Source of the DNA: Kuschelorhynchus macadamiae | Taxonomy: Eukaryota; Arthropoda; Insecta; Coleoptera; Curculionidae | DNA: 64,000 bases | Assembly: GCA_030620095.1 (NCBI GenBank) | Contig: JAUTXW010002153.1 | Location: 257,001-321,000, forward strand | Direction: 5' to 3' | In this document: positions 25,663-37,330 of the stretch, one piece after another | Numbering within the stretch: the first letter of the stretch is position 1 | Layout of the letters: each line of letters opens with the position of its first letter | Notes under the pieces: model-generated | Databases searched by the model: none | Told to the model about the DNA's origin: nothing | What the model saw: only the letters and a program-made list of their open reading frames with translations | Translations under genes and position numbers: made by a program

Positions 25663-27433
25663 TTACCTTGGGTAAAAGGTAATAGATTTCATCAGAAGTA
25701 ATAAATCTCTCCAAAAGGTAATAGATCTGTTACAATTGTAATTCTCATTTCCCTCAGGACTTTTTAAATTGATATAATCGTTAATGGAATCTTTAAGTGG
25801 TTTATATGTAGGTATAGGATTTATAGGAACAGAAAAAACATTATTACAGGTTTTATCAACTTCGAGTGTCATAGGTAATAAAACTTCAGTGGCGTCATCT
25901 ATGCAGTTAGCGCTCTCAGCACTGTCAATATATCTTAACGCAAAAACCGTTTTGAATGAACGGCAGAATTGTAAAGGCGTAGGATTCTCTGAATTGCCAC
26001 TGCAATTCCTAATTTGTCCAAAGAAGTTTTTAAGACTATCTTGATTAAGATTTCTTGTAAATAAATATTTATAACTTTAGCTTGCAACATTTCCCAAAGA
26101 ATTAAAATTGATTTAATTGTTAGCCTCCATCCAGAAATGATTTTTAACTTATTTGTTACATATTTTCCGTCAAAAGTTAACACTTTTAAGTTTTCAAAGA
26201 TATTATCCATTTCCTGTAATAAGGTTTTTTGTGTGTCAGTTGCCATAAAAGCTTGACAATTTTGTAGGTTATTCGAGTTCAATAAGTCAAATAAATCATT
26301 CATTTTTCAAATAAAATTAGCTGTTGGAGTTGCTTCTTTTGACAATGCATTAAATTCTATATATGTATATATAGCCACTGCAACTGAGTGGCTAAATACT
26401 CGTGACGCCAACTTGACCTTCATTTTTGAAAATTAATCGGATAAATGTGGTCGTTTGTTAATTTAGGTGCAAGTTTAAACTGTTTAGTCTTATCTAAATA
26501 ATACATAATTTTCAAGTATTTCTTTTTGATTTCTTCGTTGCTTAAAGAAAATATATATATAAAAAAAAATGTTTCTTGTTGATTTTAGTAAGTGACGAAT
26601 ATCAAATAAATATACAAGTTTTAAGTCATCAACAAAAAATCTAAGATTATCCTCTGTTATTTTTAAAACGCTTTTATATAATTTTTGAAAATTAGAACCC
26701 TGATCCGATACTACTCCAAGTACATTTAAACCGGTTTTATATAACCTTCGTACAGCTTCGAATAGAATATTTTTAAGTTCGTCAGCAGGTGCGGATGATT
26801 ATAAAAAAAGTAAGCAACAGGTTGCTTCCAACTACTTGCTATACCTCTTGCAACTATTGTTAATGCACTTCCTGCAATTTCTAAAGAGTCTATATTAGTA
26901 GTTTGAAAACCTATGATTTTGTCTTTAGAAATATCGTAAAAGAGATGGGATGTTAAAGATATTTCGTCTATACACGAGATAGTCAGTTTCTCTTAATTTT
27001 CTTTTAAAAATTTAGCTTTACTCTACATTCGGTTACTTTAAAAACAAAATCGTTGAATCCTGGATTGACCACCCAGCGATTTGTAAAGATGTTCAAAATA
27101 TATTTTGATAGTAGACGAAATACAGTTGAAAAGTTTTTGTACGCTTTTGGGCCCAGGAAATAGACACTCAGAGCAAGCTGCTTAAATTCATTGGAATACC
27201 TACATCCTTTTGACTTTTTGTTAAGAAACGACATTTGAGTTTTTAACCGATTGCATGATTCTTCAGAATAATTTTTTTCTAAAAATTTCACAACGTCGTC
27301 CATGATGATTTCTGTTGCGAGCCTTCTCTTACACTTATGTTAAGTATTTGTTTTTTCTAATGTTTTGATTGTTTCAATAAAACCTTCTTCGGCGTATCTG
27401 CTGAAAGTTTCACTGACGTTAGGGTCTGTGCAT
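25663..27433 (-). pseudogene. P-element/THAP9-type transposase, decayed
   Basis: The minus strand, read from 27433 down, follows this family. A helical start (TFSRYAEEGFIETIKTLEK) meets one TAA at 27342; the same frame continues into MDDVVKFLEKNYSEESCNRL and GCRYSNEFKQLALSVYFLGP. After a frame change come CIDEISLTSHLFYDISKDK, IIGFQT and ALTIVARGIASSWKQPVAYFF. After another come EAVRRLYKTGLNVLGVVSDQ and GSNFQKL. The D-E-I-S and V-V-S-D-Q-G-S-N blocks carry the two aspartates of the RNase-H-like core. Then KLAPKLT and MNDLFDLLNSNNLQ (26303) follow, and a C-terminal piece at 25872-25663. At least three frameshifts and several stops are present. Confidence 0.85.
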
Positions 27434-28018
27434 CTAAAAAATATTACATCCATATACTATTTAAAACTTACTGAATTGTCAATAAAATAACTTAATAGCG
27501 CTATTCAAATACACTACAAATAAAACGTGATAGGGCGTTGAGAATAGTAGATTACCTAACAAACGCTACTTTTCTGCATGCGATTACAGTTGGCCGAACG
27601 ATGCGTAGCAATGTTCGACTAGCAATCAAGGGCGGAAAAGCACTTTCCTCATGTCTTAGGTAACACTTTCTACTCGCGTGAGAAAAGAACTTATTTATCA
27701 GAAAAATAGATTTTAAAAATTATCAAAAATTATTTTTTTTATGGTTATCAATATTATTTGAAAAATTGCGTTTTTTTATATGTAGGCCCAGATTCGTGAT
27801 AAAACCTCCAACGAAAACGTAAATTGTTTATCCTCTCAAAAAATTCAATGTTTGTTTCTTTCTCCATAATTTTACTTTCCACACTTTTGTGTGGAAAATG
27901 AAAACAGTGGGAAAATAATTAGTGTGAAAGAGTGACGCATTTTTCGTGCTAAAAAAATCTAAAAATAGAAAAAGTAAAATTTTTAACCCACTTTTAAGCA
28001 GCGGTTGCATTTTTTCTG

Positions 28019-28101
28019 TTATTGCAAGGGGTCTGATTGTGCAAATGCATCAACTGCCTGATTACTAGGTTCTTGACTAGTACCAAAGCATGTTTCATCA
28101 C
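28019..28101 (-). pseudogene. Possible small exon of the P-like element
   Basis: An AAATTTTAG acceptor precedes a short frame reading DETCFGTSQEPSNQAVDAF and stopping at 28019. Composition suggests coding. It lies between the THAP-like exon and the transposase body, but its phase does not fit the 29875 donor. It may be an alternative or broken exon. Confidence 0.3.
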
Positions 28102-28970
28102 CTAAAATTTGGAAAAGACAATATAGAAAATTGTCTTTATGAAAAATATAAAATGGATCCTTTGTATTTGCCTTTATAGTTCGCACTTAAGAGTCCATTC
28201 AGTCCTCCCATTTTTGGCGTTTAGGCCGTGCCACTTCCTGTCCAAACAGTTAAAGCTATCGACTATTAGAAACCAAAATAATAAAATCGTAAAAACCGTT
28301 TTTCGAAATAATCGAAGTGATGGACCCTTAAGAAATAATCAAGTAAAAAAAAACCACTGGCACACGGTGGGTTAATATGTGGACAAAAATAAAAATTTTA
28401 TATGCAATCTGAAGTAAACACTTTACCGTTAAATTGAACAAATAAAACTGGATATAGAATTTGGGAAAATCCTCGTCCAGAATCTACTTATTTTTGCAGG
28501 CCTATTAGCTTCCTAAAAATCCTAACGCACTTTTCTAATCTTGACACCTCCAAATTTTCTTTTTAGTTTCGGATTCCAGAGCTGGGGAGGATCCGAATCA
28601 TTTAGCATTCTATACATCCAAATTCCAAATAATTTTTTTTTTGTTTAACTATTTCTAGTAGGATAGATAAATAAGTATATAAATAGTTAAATACCCACTA
28701 AACATTTCGATTTATAAAAACTAAAGACATATTAGACCTTAATAAAAGTTCGAAGAAAAATTTAAGTTTTGGTACGGAATTAATAGGTCAGCTGTGTTGC
28801 GTGAATTTGTTTTATTTTTAATTTGTGGTTTTAGGCGGACAAAATTATTCTTCATAAAAATTTTTACTTATCTGGAAAGACTGATTTATATAGGAGGTAA
28901 AAATCAAAACAATAATACAATTTTATTTGAAATTTGTTATTGGAACTTTTTGAGACAGTTAAATTAGAGA

Positions 28971-29148
28971 ATCTGCAAACACAAGTAAAAAAGTGTCTTA
29001 ATTTTTTTTGACAATGCTTTGTTTTTTAGAAATGGTAATGAATTGTAAAAAATACATTAATCTGCAAACACAAGTAAAAAAGTGTCTTAATTTTTTTTGA
29101 CAATGCTTTGTTTTTTAGAAATGGTGATTAATTGCAAAAAATACATTA
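28971..29148. repeat. 89-bp tandem duplication
   Basis: Two adjacent copies start at ATCTGCAAACACAAGTAAAA (28971 and 29060) and differ at only a few bases near the unit ends. Confidence 0.95.
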
Positions 29149-29874
29149 AGTATTTCAAATTTTTGACATATAATGACCGTTTAATTATCTAATTGATTTT
29201 CGTTTTGTTTTACTTACTTGTGTTTTATGCCCAATTGTTTATTATGTGGCAATATTTTCGCAGTCGAACTTATTTCTTTATAAGCTAATTTCTTTATATA
29301 GAATACGTTTCTTAAATAAAATCAATATTAAAAAAGTTCGTGAGTTACCCAAACCCAGGCACCGCTATAAACAAGCTAAAACGATAAGCCAGCTGTTATG
29401 TTATTTTATAGTTTACATAAATTTATAACTTGCTCAAACTTCGTGATTTTTAACAATAGGTGTTATACTTTTATTTAATCAAAGTAGCAAATCACAAAAC
29501 ATTATTTTAATTTTATTTGAAACCAACGAAAATCGTAGGTAATAAACTGAGTTTGACAAATAAAAATATCAAGTTAGGATTAGAAAAAAATGATTCGGAT
29601 ACTTTTTTGTTATGATAAGGATTCGTGAATCGGACCAAGGATTCAAATCCTTTTTGGGAGAATTCATACTAGCTCTGACAGTCTGTTGTATTTAATATAA
29701 TCGACATATAAATCTTTATCAACACCATGACATATAAAATATTTATTATTATTATTATTAATATGGTAGCTGCAGTAAACGCCAGTCGACAGTGGTTATA
29801 TATGTTTTATTGGAAATGTTTAATAACAGCTATTCTCTAAATTGAATTAACTGTTTAAATAATTGAATACATAC

Positions 29875-29950
29875 CTTGCTTCATACTTTGGACATCTAAA
29901 AAACGCTATATTGTCTGTCATTCGACTTTCACAACCATCCACCGAACAAA
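29875..29950 (-). pseudogene. THAP-like zinc-finger exon of the P-like element
   Basis: The minus strand reads CSVDGC then MTDNIAFFRCPKYEA, ending at a good donor (AAG, then GTATGT). C-x4-C followed by an F-F-R-x-P-K block fits the first half of a THAP DNA-binding domain, which P-element and THAP9 transposases carry at the N-terminus. The phase joins correctly to the acceptor at 27433 (both give Arg). No start codon precedes it in frame, and the second Cys-x2-His pair of a THAP domain is not found, so the domain is incomplete. Confidence 0.5.
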
Positions 29951-30122
29951 TATTTTATAATTAAGTAAATAAATTTAAATTCAACTCGGCGACAGCAAGC
30001 GACACTGTGTACACGTCGAGCAAAGTATTTAGACTGGTACCAGTCTAACGGTGGGAGCTGGGAGGTGTATTTTGACGGCCGACCGGAGTGACCCAACTTA
30101 TATTTATTCCGTAAACTTTGCC

Positions 30123-31089
30123 AGAGGTACCTAGTAAGCAGTACATTTGACCAGATTTGGCAGAATCTAATAAACGATGTTGTTATAAAACTAAACATCT
30201 TAATTAAATTTACGCCTGTTACCGTTTTTTTATTAAAATTAGTGTAATAATTTTAGTAATATTTCTATAAAAAAATAATCGTAATATTTCATAACGTCTT
30301 ATACCTTTACTGTACAAAAAGTTATGAGAGTTTTCACCTCAAAAATAATATCTTTAAAAATGGTATTTAATACTCATTCTAAAAAATAAAAAAAATATTT
30401 TTAACATTAATCAAGTATATTAACTATTAAAGTACATATTGTCATACAAAACAAAAATACAAAAATGCAAATTATAAATACTAAGGAATAACAAGAATAC
30501 CTCTATCTGGAAAACTATTCTGAATTCTTACATCTTTAGAATCCACTGAGACCCTCCGTGCACTCTAATCTTAGAGTAATAATTTTTATTCTTACTCTAA
30601 GACTCTAATGATGTTGACGTGGTTCCTACATCTTCTGTTTTCTTATAAATGTCACATGTCATTAAATAAAACTTTTTTTGCTGACTCAAACTTCTCACAA
30701 GACTCTATTTGTTGTCAAAGCATCCACTGTATCGAATATTAGTTTTGATAAAGTTACATTTAGAACATTTTCTTTCTCATTCCACATTTTAAAGTGGGTA
30801 ACACAATAAATTAAGAGCAAAATTAGTTACATTATCAAATAGCTCTTCCTCCGCACTGAGTACAAACCGGTCTTAAGTGAAAAATAAAGTAGAAAATAGG
30901 ATTTACTATGAAATAATTGTAAAAAATGGTATATAGAAAAAGAAATCTTTCATTCATTGATAATGATATATCTGACAACCCTGATTCTCCTAGTTCAAGG
31001 ACGTTGCCCCCCTCCCAATAATTTCTGTAAGTCCGTCCCTAGCTCCTAGCTTTGGAGCGTGGCGGTAAGCAAATGAAATCATCAATGTA
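30123..31089. other. AT-rich spacer between the P-like relic and the HECT-like gene
   Basis: No gene is seen. Tri- and tetranucleotide-poor AT-rich sequence with short A runs. Confidence 0.45.
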
Positions 31090-31438
31090 TCAAAATGATT
31101 TCTTTAAAAATATCGTACAGCTCTAATTGTGCGATCGGCATTGTATTGTCGATTGTCTGTGCCGGTCTGGTTGTCGTGCGGCCGTGCCAGTTTCGAGTTC
31201 GCGTCGGTGTACTATTGTTTGAATCTAAACTGGTCTTTGCATCTTGCTTACGAATGAGATTGTAGTGTCAGACATACGTGGCGTTAGTGGCGATTTTGTT
31301 GATTGTCTTATAACTGCTTTTATTTATATTATGTTCAAAAATCGTATTTAAGTAGTTATTGTAGGTTATACCGTTTTTTCTCTTACACCTAATTCTGTAG
31401 TCAGTAGTGAACAAAACTGTATTTTTTTGGTTATTTAG
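31090..31438 (+). promoter_or_regulatory. Likely promoter and 5' leader of the HECT-like gene
   Basis: 31120-31270 is rich in CpG (for example GTGCGGCCGTGCCAGTTTCG and GAGTTCGCGTCGG) against an AT-rich background. It ends at a pyrimidine-rich acceptor (TTTTTTTGGTTATTTAG) next to the first coding exon. Inference: it contains the transcription start and a non-coding first exon. I see no clear TATA box. Confidence 0.4.
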
Positions 31439-31528
31439 GATTCAGAAGATGGTAACATGCCTCTAGAGGAATTCTTGAGGAACCGGAAAATACCCGAAGA
31501 GGTGATTTTGAATATTATTCAAGAAAAG
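31439..31528 (+). CDS. HECT-like E3 ligase gene, first coding exon
   Basis: This exon lies between an acceptor (TTATTTAG, then GATTCAG) and a donor (CAAGAAAAG, then GTAAGT). The likely start is the ATG at 31457, giving MPLEEFLRNRKIPEEVILNI and four more residues to the splice site. The earlier ATG at 31450 is out of frame and stops after five codons. An in-frame TAG lies just before the exon. The peptide looks like the first helices of a SAM-like domain. It continues in phase 0 into the exon at 46002, where IDCPTILVMPEADLE and FPIYGDRLAV complete the domain. The link depends on this phase and on remembered homologues that start with L-E-E-F-L-x-x-R and end the domain with G-D-R. Transcript evidence would settle it. 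Confidence 0.65.
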
Positions 31529-33689
31529 GTAAGTTTGTGGGAAAACTGGTTACGATACCTAATATCTGCGAGAATTAAACAAGGACGGATCCACAGGGTG
31601 GTTTATAACATTTACTATCGTCAGACTTGCTCTATGAAAAAACGGCATCTCAGAAAGACAAACCTACCCGATTACTTTATTTTTGATTCCTAAAAAACTG
31701 TAATCAAGTTATTTCCTACATGTCGATCTATACAAATGTTAGCAACTGCTCTCGTTTTTATAACTACGGTAGAGGGTAGCCCGACTCTTGTAGAGATTAG
31801 GTATTTTTAATATTCTCACTTTTTTTGGATTCACTGTAGAGCTTACCGCGAAATAAACACATCTCAGCAAAAAAAAAATTGTGGATAAACCACTTCTTTG
31901 CAAAACCAGCATAAGAAATAGTTATAACATTGTAAGGCAATATATAGTTATTAACTGTACTTTTACTTTAATTATGTTAAAATTGCACGCAGAATAGATA
32001 ATATAATATATATAAGATAATAAAATATATTATTATACAATATACTCTCTTTTAATTTAAGTTCTTAACTAACTAATGTTAAAAGTGTATCAACAAAATA
32101 CTTAAATACTAAATGTTATTCAACTAAAAAAACTCTTAAACAGCCATTTGACATTCATGATTGATCGGCCATTTCCTCGTATTCAAGAAGCAACGTTGCC
32201 AAATTTAATTTCATTTTATCAGCGAAGAATTCATTACTGTTTATTATGGTTTATAATATTTTGTTGCATAGTTGAAACGTTATTAGGAGTACAAGATGAA
32301 ACAATAAAGGGTTAGCACTAGGTTAGGCGCCGAAGACACCATCATTAAAGTGGTAACATAAAAACCCGTTTAGCACAAAAGCTGCCAGCGGAGCTGACAG
32401 ACGTTAATATAATCGGTAAATCGGTATCTGGTCAGCACTAGGTTAGGCGCCGAAGGCATCATCATTAAAGCCATAACATAAATCATGGTACAGCTCAATC
32501 GTAGAGAGAGAACGTAGAGTTTAAGATATTTACATAATAAATCAAGAACTGTAAGGCAATTTGGCAATACTGTTAGAATTCTCTCATTTCTAATACCATA
32601 TTAAGAATTTTTGCACTGCAGTGTTTTGAAAATTGTAGGAAGTTTTATTTTTTTGATCTGTACCATAAGAATAGGCTTTCGACTAAAATTTGAAAAAATC
32701 GTAAAATCCGAAATACTTACTGTCAACAAGACCCCGTGGCCCTCCTATGTTACGATCGCTAAAAGTGACTATGCGTTAATAATGTGGAGAACCGTTAGTT
32801 AGATTTGTATAATGCCATAAACAAATGGGAAATCCAAGAGAAATGATTTTATAATTTCGGTTAGTTAATGTTCGGTTTCTTTTTAATATTTACTTAATAT
32901 TTGTCTGGCCATGTTTGTTATGGTAAGAATAAGACTGCATTACTTGACTGCCTAGATTATTAATTTCTAATTTTACATTTAAAATACTTAATGAAATGCG
33001 TGTTTAGTTTTTTATATATAATTTTTTGGTTAGTTTATATATATTTCGATCAGTACCATATACACTATCTAGGTCCCACAACGTACAGAAGCGCAATAGA
33101 CGCCTAATAAGGTAAATTATTCGGACCAGTAGGAGCGCGAAACAATCCCGGATAATTTTCAAATAACTACATTTCTAAAACGGATATTTTGAAAAACGAG
33201 TGTATATGTCAAACTTATTTTACCATTTCTTAATAAATGAACTTTTTTGATAATTTACAGGGTGAAAGAAAAAGCTAGGAAACCCTTGATATTGAAAAAA
33301 TCGATTAAACATTTCTAAAAGCGCTGGGTTTTTAATTTTTTCGGACTGAAGTAATAAAATATTAAAGCAGTTAAATACATATGGAAACACGTATTTTTTT
33401 GCTTGTTTTGTATATTGGCATATTGAAATCTTTGAATCTTATACAGGGTGGGATAAGAAAACTGTTAATTTATTTAACCAGACTTTTATTTTTTGCATAA
33501 TTTAATTTTTAAATAAACATAATGACACAAATATAAAACAAAAATTAAAGCCCTTATTACTGGAGCTCTCAATCGCTGGCGGTGAACATATGTTTTAAAA
33601 GAGCTAAAAATATAAATAGGTTATATTTCGTAAAGAGTTTGCTTGTGGATTTAGAAGAACTCAGATATAATTATGCAAATACGCTTTTT

Positions 33690-33915
33690 TTAAATTTCAT
33701 AGATATATTAAAAAAAAAACTTGGACAAAGCCAAAATACTATGGGATTGATTTTAAATTTTGTGCAGAATTTAATATGACAGAATTGTAAAAATGTGATC
33801 GTTTTTAAATTTTATAGATATATTTAAAAAAAACTTGGACAAAGCCAATATACTATTGGATTGATTTTAAATTTTGCACAGAATTTAATATGACAGAATT
33901 GTAAAAATGTCATAT
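33690..33915. repeat. Tandem duplication of about 115 bp
   Basis: Two neighbouring copies share AAACTTGGACAAAGCCAA, GGATTGATTTTAAATTTTG and AATATGACAGAATTGTAAAA, with small differences. They sit at the edge of the inverted satellite block. Confidence 0.9.
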
Positions 33916-33939
33916 AAATCCAAAACAGCGGCAAAGATG

Positions 33940-34700
33940 TTTGTGGTCGTAAAGAAAATTAGGTCTCTTCTTCTCTTCACATTTTTGCGTCTCTAAATTC
34001 CAAAAAAAAAAGTTTTCTTAATTTCGTCGGTCTGTCTGTCGTTATGTCAGTTCGCGACATAGCTTAAAAACTACTTACCCGATTTACTGAAATATTGATC
34101 AAACATTAAGAATTTTATGGGGATGAACTAGTAACATTTCGGCAAAAATCCAATGTGAAGAAACAAAATGCGGCCTAGTGAAGTGAGAGAAAAAAATATT
34201 ATTTAAAAACTAGTAGCTCAATTTACTTTAAATTTTATACAAAATTAAGTATAACATGGTAATAAACTGGTAGCATAGTGATACAAATCCAAGATGGCAA
34301 AAAAAATGGTGGCCTAATAAAATATGTAAAAAATTTAGCCTAAAAAATAATTTGCTTGCTTTATTTCAAATGTGCATTAAGTGTGAAAATAAACTGGTAT
34401 GATTCTGATAGTTAAATTTAAGATGGGAAAAAAATGGAAACCAAATGAAATCGGTAAAAAATGATTAAAATGAAATTTTACGCGAAAATCAAGGGTGATA
34501 TAGGAATAAACTAGGTACCAATTCAACATAACGGAACAAAATGACATTAAAATAAAAGTGTGGAACTGGTGAACATATTTTAGTACCAATTCAATGTGGT
34601 AGACCAAAATGACCCCATTAATAATGTTTGAAAAGTCGGTATATAATTATTAATACAAAATTGGTTCACATTTCACTATTATAATTAAAAGAAATTTTAG
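33940..34700 (-). repeat. Inverted copy of the 400-540 bp satellite family
   Basis: Landmarks of the 37.3-41.0 kb array appear here in reverse complement: CGGTCTGTCTGTCGTTATGT, CAGTTCGCGACATAGCTTAA, ACTACTTACCCGATT, TATGGGGATGA and CAAAATGCGGCCTAGTGAA. The two blocks face each other across about 3 kb. Confidence 0.8.
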
Positions 34701-36959
34701 GTGCAGGAAATTTACCGATTTTTATATTCGTATATAATAATATAAATCATAAATGGGCGAAAAAGTCAGCCAAAGGTCAAATACAGGGTATGACTAATTG
34801 TAAAAAGTAATTTATATTCCTCAGCCACTTGTTATAAGTCAAAATAAACGTTAGTTCCTTAAATTTATAATAGTATTGATGTTGCCCACTATATGTGATT
34901 TCACAACGGAAGCATTTCTAGTACCTATAGTTTCTTCCGAAAATCTGTTTCAAAATTTTGTTTAATAAATAGTTTTGACTTTAACTTAAACTCAACTGTT
35001 TTTAAATTATGGTGAGTCAAAGAAACGTAATTTTATTATAATATTTAGTTATAATCCAAGCAATTACTCACTTTTCTAACACTAGTGTTGAAATATAAGT
35101 GAAAATAAAAGTTCTACAGAATATTATTTGTGATCAGGAAAAATTAATATACTAAAGCAAGTACGCAATTACTTTTATATTATGGTACAATATTAGATAA
35201 TGTACATCAGGGTTACCAGTTTTCGTTGGTTTTACAAACTTTTCATAGCCCTCTCCGATTCTCAGATACAGGGTGAAATTGAAATTATTCCAATTTGAGA
35301 CCACCCTCATTTTTCGATTATGCTTTACCGTATCGAAAAAATAAAAATTATATTATGTTATATAGTTTCTTACGTAGATTCCAGTGTTGTAATCAGCTTT
35401 CTGCTGTGAGCCGTCATTATTCAGATATAACCTAATATTTTGTTTTTTCTTTCAATACTATACGGGGTTTTATTTTATTGATGACTAAAAATGAAAGTTG
35501 AAATTTTTTGTTTTATTTTAGGACTAAAAGTTTATATAGCCTTTGCTTTTTAGAGGGTGTTACAGTTTTAGAAATATTCTAGAATTTTTGTTCTAATATT
35601 TTAAAAGCTATTTAATAAAAACTTTATTTTAATAGATATCTAAGGGTTATATTTTTAAACTATTAGCTATTTTAAAACTCAATTATGGGCAGAGATATTG
35701 GTAACTTTATGAAGTTCCAATGAAAAGTAGATCGCCACTGTTTTTTTTTTTTTGTCAAATTAGTAGCTTTAGAGAGAAGAGAAGGTTCAAAGACACAAAA
35801 AAATAACTCTTGATAATTTCACATTGGCTTTCGAGGAAACGTTTTTTTTAGCGCGGGTTAAAGTTGCTTAAAAATATTTGGGTATGAGATAGCTTTTATA
35901 AAAAAGATGTTTATATCAACATTAAGTAGTACCATAATGTTTAATTTTTTAGATACAGGGTGTTTAAAAATATTAATAAGGATTTTTTGAACACCCTTTA
36001 TCTACAAAATATAATATTTGCGAACCCATTTAAAAAAAATATATATAACGAATAGTTACAAAATGCAATCCTAAGTATCTATTAAAATGTTAAAAATATA
36101 ACTAAATAACACTTACATATTAAAACAATCTAAATTTTGTATCTCAAAAACGAACGCGTGGCGGACACATATTTATAAGAACTTTTATCCTAAAATAAGC
36201 CCAAAAATTACAAATCAAATAACACCTCTGTATACGTTTTGGTAATTTGATTTTGTTACAAGCGTCTCTAAAACACTTTATAGGTATATATTAGGTGTAA
36301 TATTTGCCTCTGAATTTTTTTTTGTAAGTAGGCCAATATGGATATTAAATAAACAAATGAACATGCATGTTCTCTGACAACTTATTTTGTAATAAAACTC
36401 TACTTTCCCGAAATTAGGTCGTTTCTTACATTCAATTTAACGAAAACGCAGATGAAGCTTCAGAAGTTTATTTTCACAATTAAGTAAATAAGCAGAAAAA
36501 ATCGGTAAGTTAAATTTTACCCACGACTTCCCTGGTATAGAATTTCACTACTAAAAAAACAATCTATCTATACATATAATTATTTGATGATAGCTTTATA
36601 ATGCCATAAGTTTTTAATGTATTTATTATTATTAGTATTATATTCATTTATTGTCTCCATTTTCCAATCAATTTACTTAAAAATAAAAATATTTTTAAAA
36701 TATTAAGCATTTTATAATCTACATTTATATTATAAAAATGTAGTATCTTTTATAGAAATTTACATTATTTACTTAATTATACCATTATTTTCTAGCAGAA
36801 CTAGTGCGTTATATACTCAAAAAATAATAATGATGTAAAAACGTAGCGCGTTGAACACCTTTTCATAAGAGCCACCCGTTGAGGAATCACAATCAGCAGT
36901 TAACAAATATCATTGTAATCAATTACAGCAAAAAGCATGTCTATTTTAAATAATAAAGA

Positions 36960-37330
36960 AAAAATTATAAATGGCATCGCAGTTGAAAAAAATTTTAAAC
37001 TTGGCATGTTTTCAATTCCCGATCTTTATACAAAACTTGTATAATTTGTAAGTACCTGGAACTGCATGATGAAGTATCTGCACTAATAATTACTCTAGAT
37101 AAGCCCATAACTTGTTCAGTATAAAGATCAAGTATTCTTTGGCTGATAGTTGGCAACACCGCAGAAAAATTTTTAGAGCTTGGCGTATCACATTATACAT
37201 ATACAACCACATTTGTCACAATAGCTTAAGCGTAATTAAAAAAAAATCGGTAAATTTCTTTACCCGGAACTTCCCTCGTTATGATTTTTTTCCATTTGTT
37301 AGGAACAGTGAAGTGTGACCCAATTTAGTT
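36960..37330. repeat. Interspersed repeat related to 9.3-9.6 kb
   Basis: Blocks CTGGAACTGCATGATGAAGT, GGCAACACCGCAGAAAAATT and CCACATTTGTCACAATAGC recur near 9360-9560 in swapped order. CCCATAACTTGTTCA also occurs at about 40974, at the far end of the satellite array. Confidence 0.6.

Larger units (their letters stand above)
24678..30122 (-). mobile_element. P-element/THAP9-like DNA transposon relic, about 5.4 kb
   Basis: A 26-bp inverted repeat bounds the region: 24678-24703 on the plus strand and 30097-30122 on the minus strand. They share 23 identical bases (AAAGTTTACGGAATAAATAT continuing AAG), preceded by GGT on one side and GGC on the other. Between them the minus strand encodes a decayed P-element-type transposase and THAP-like exon pieces. 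I could not identify an 8-bp target-site duplication: flanks TTGACAGG and AGAGGTAC do not match. Old, inactive copy. Confidence 0.75.

Noticed and set aside
24670..30130. 8-bp target-site duplication of the P-like element
   Set aside because: TTGACAGG and AGAGGTAC do not match at any small offset that I tried.
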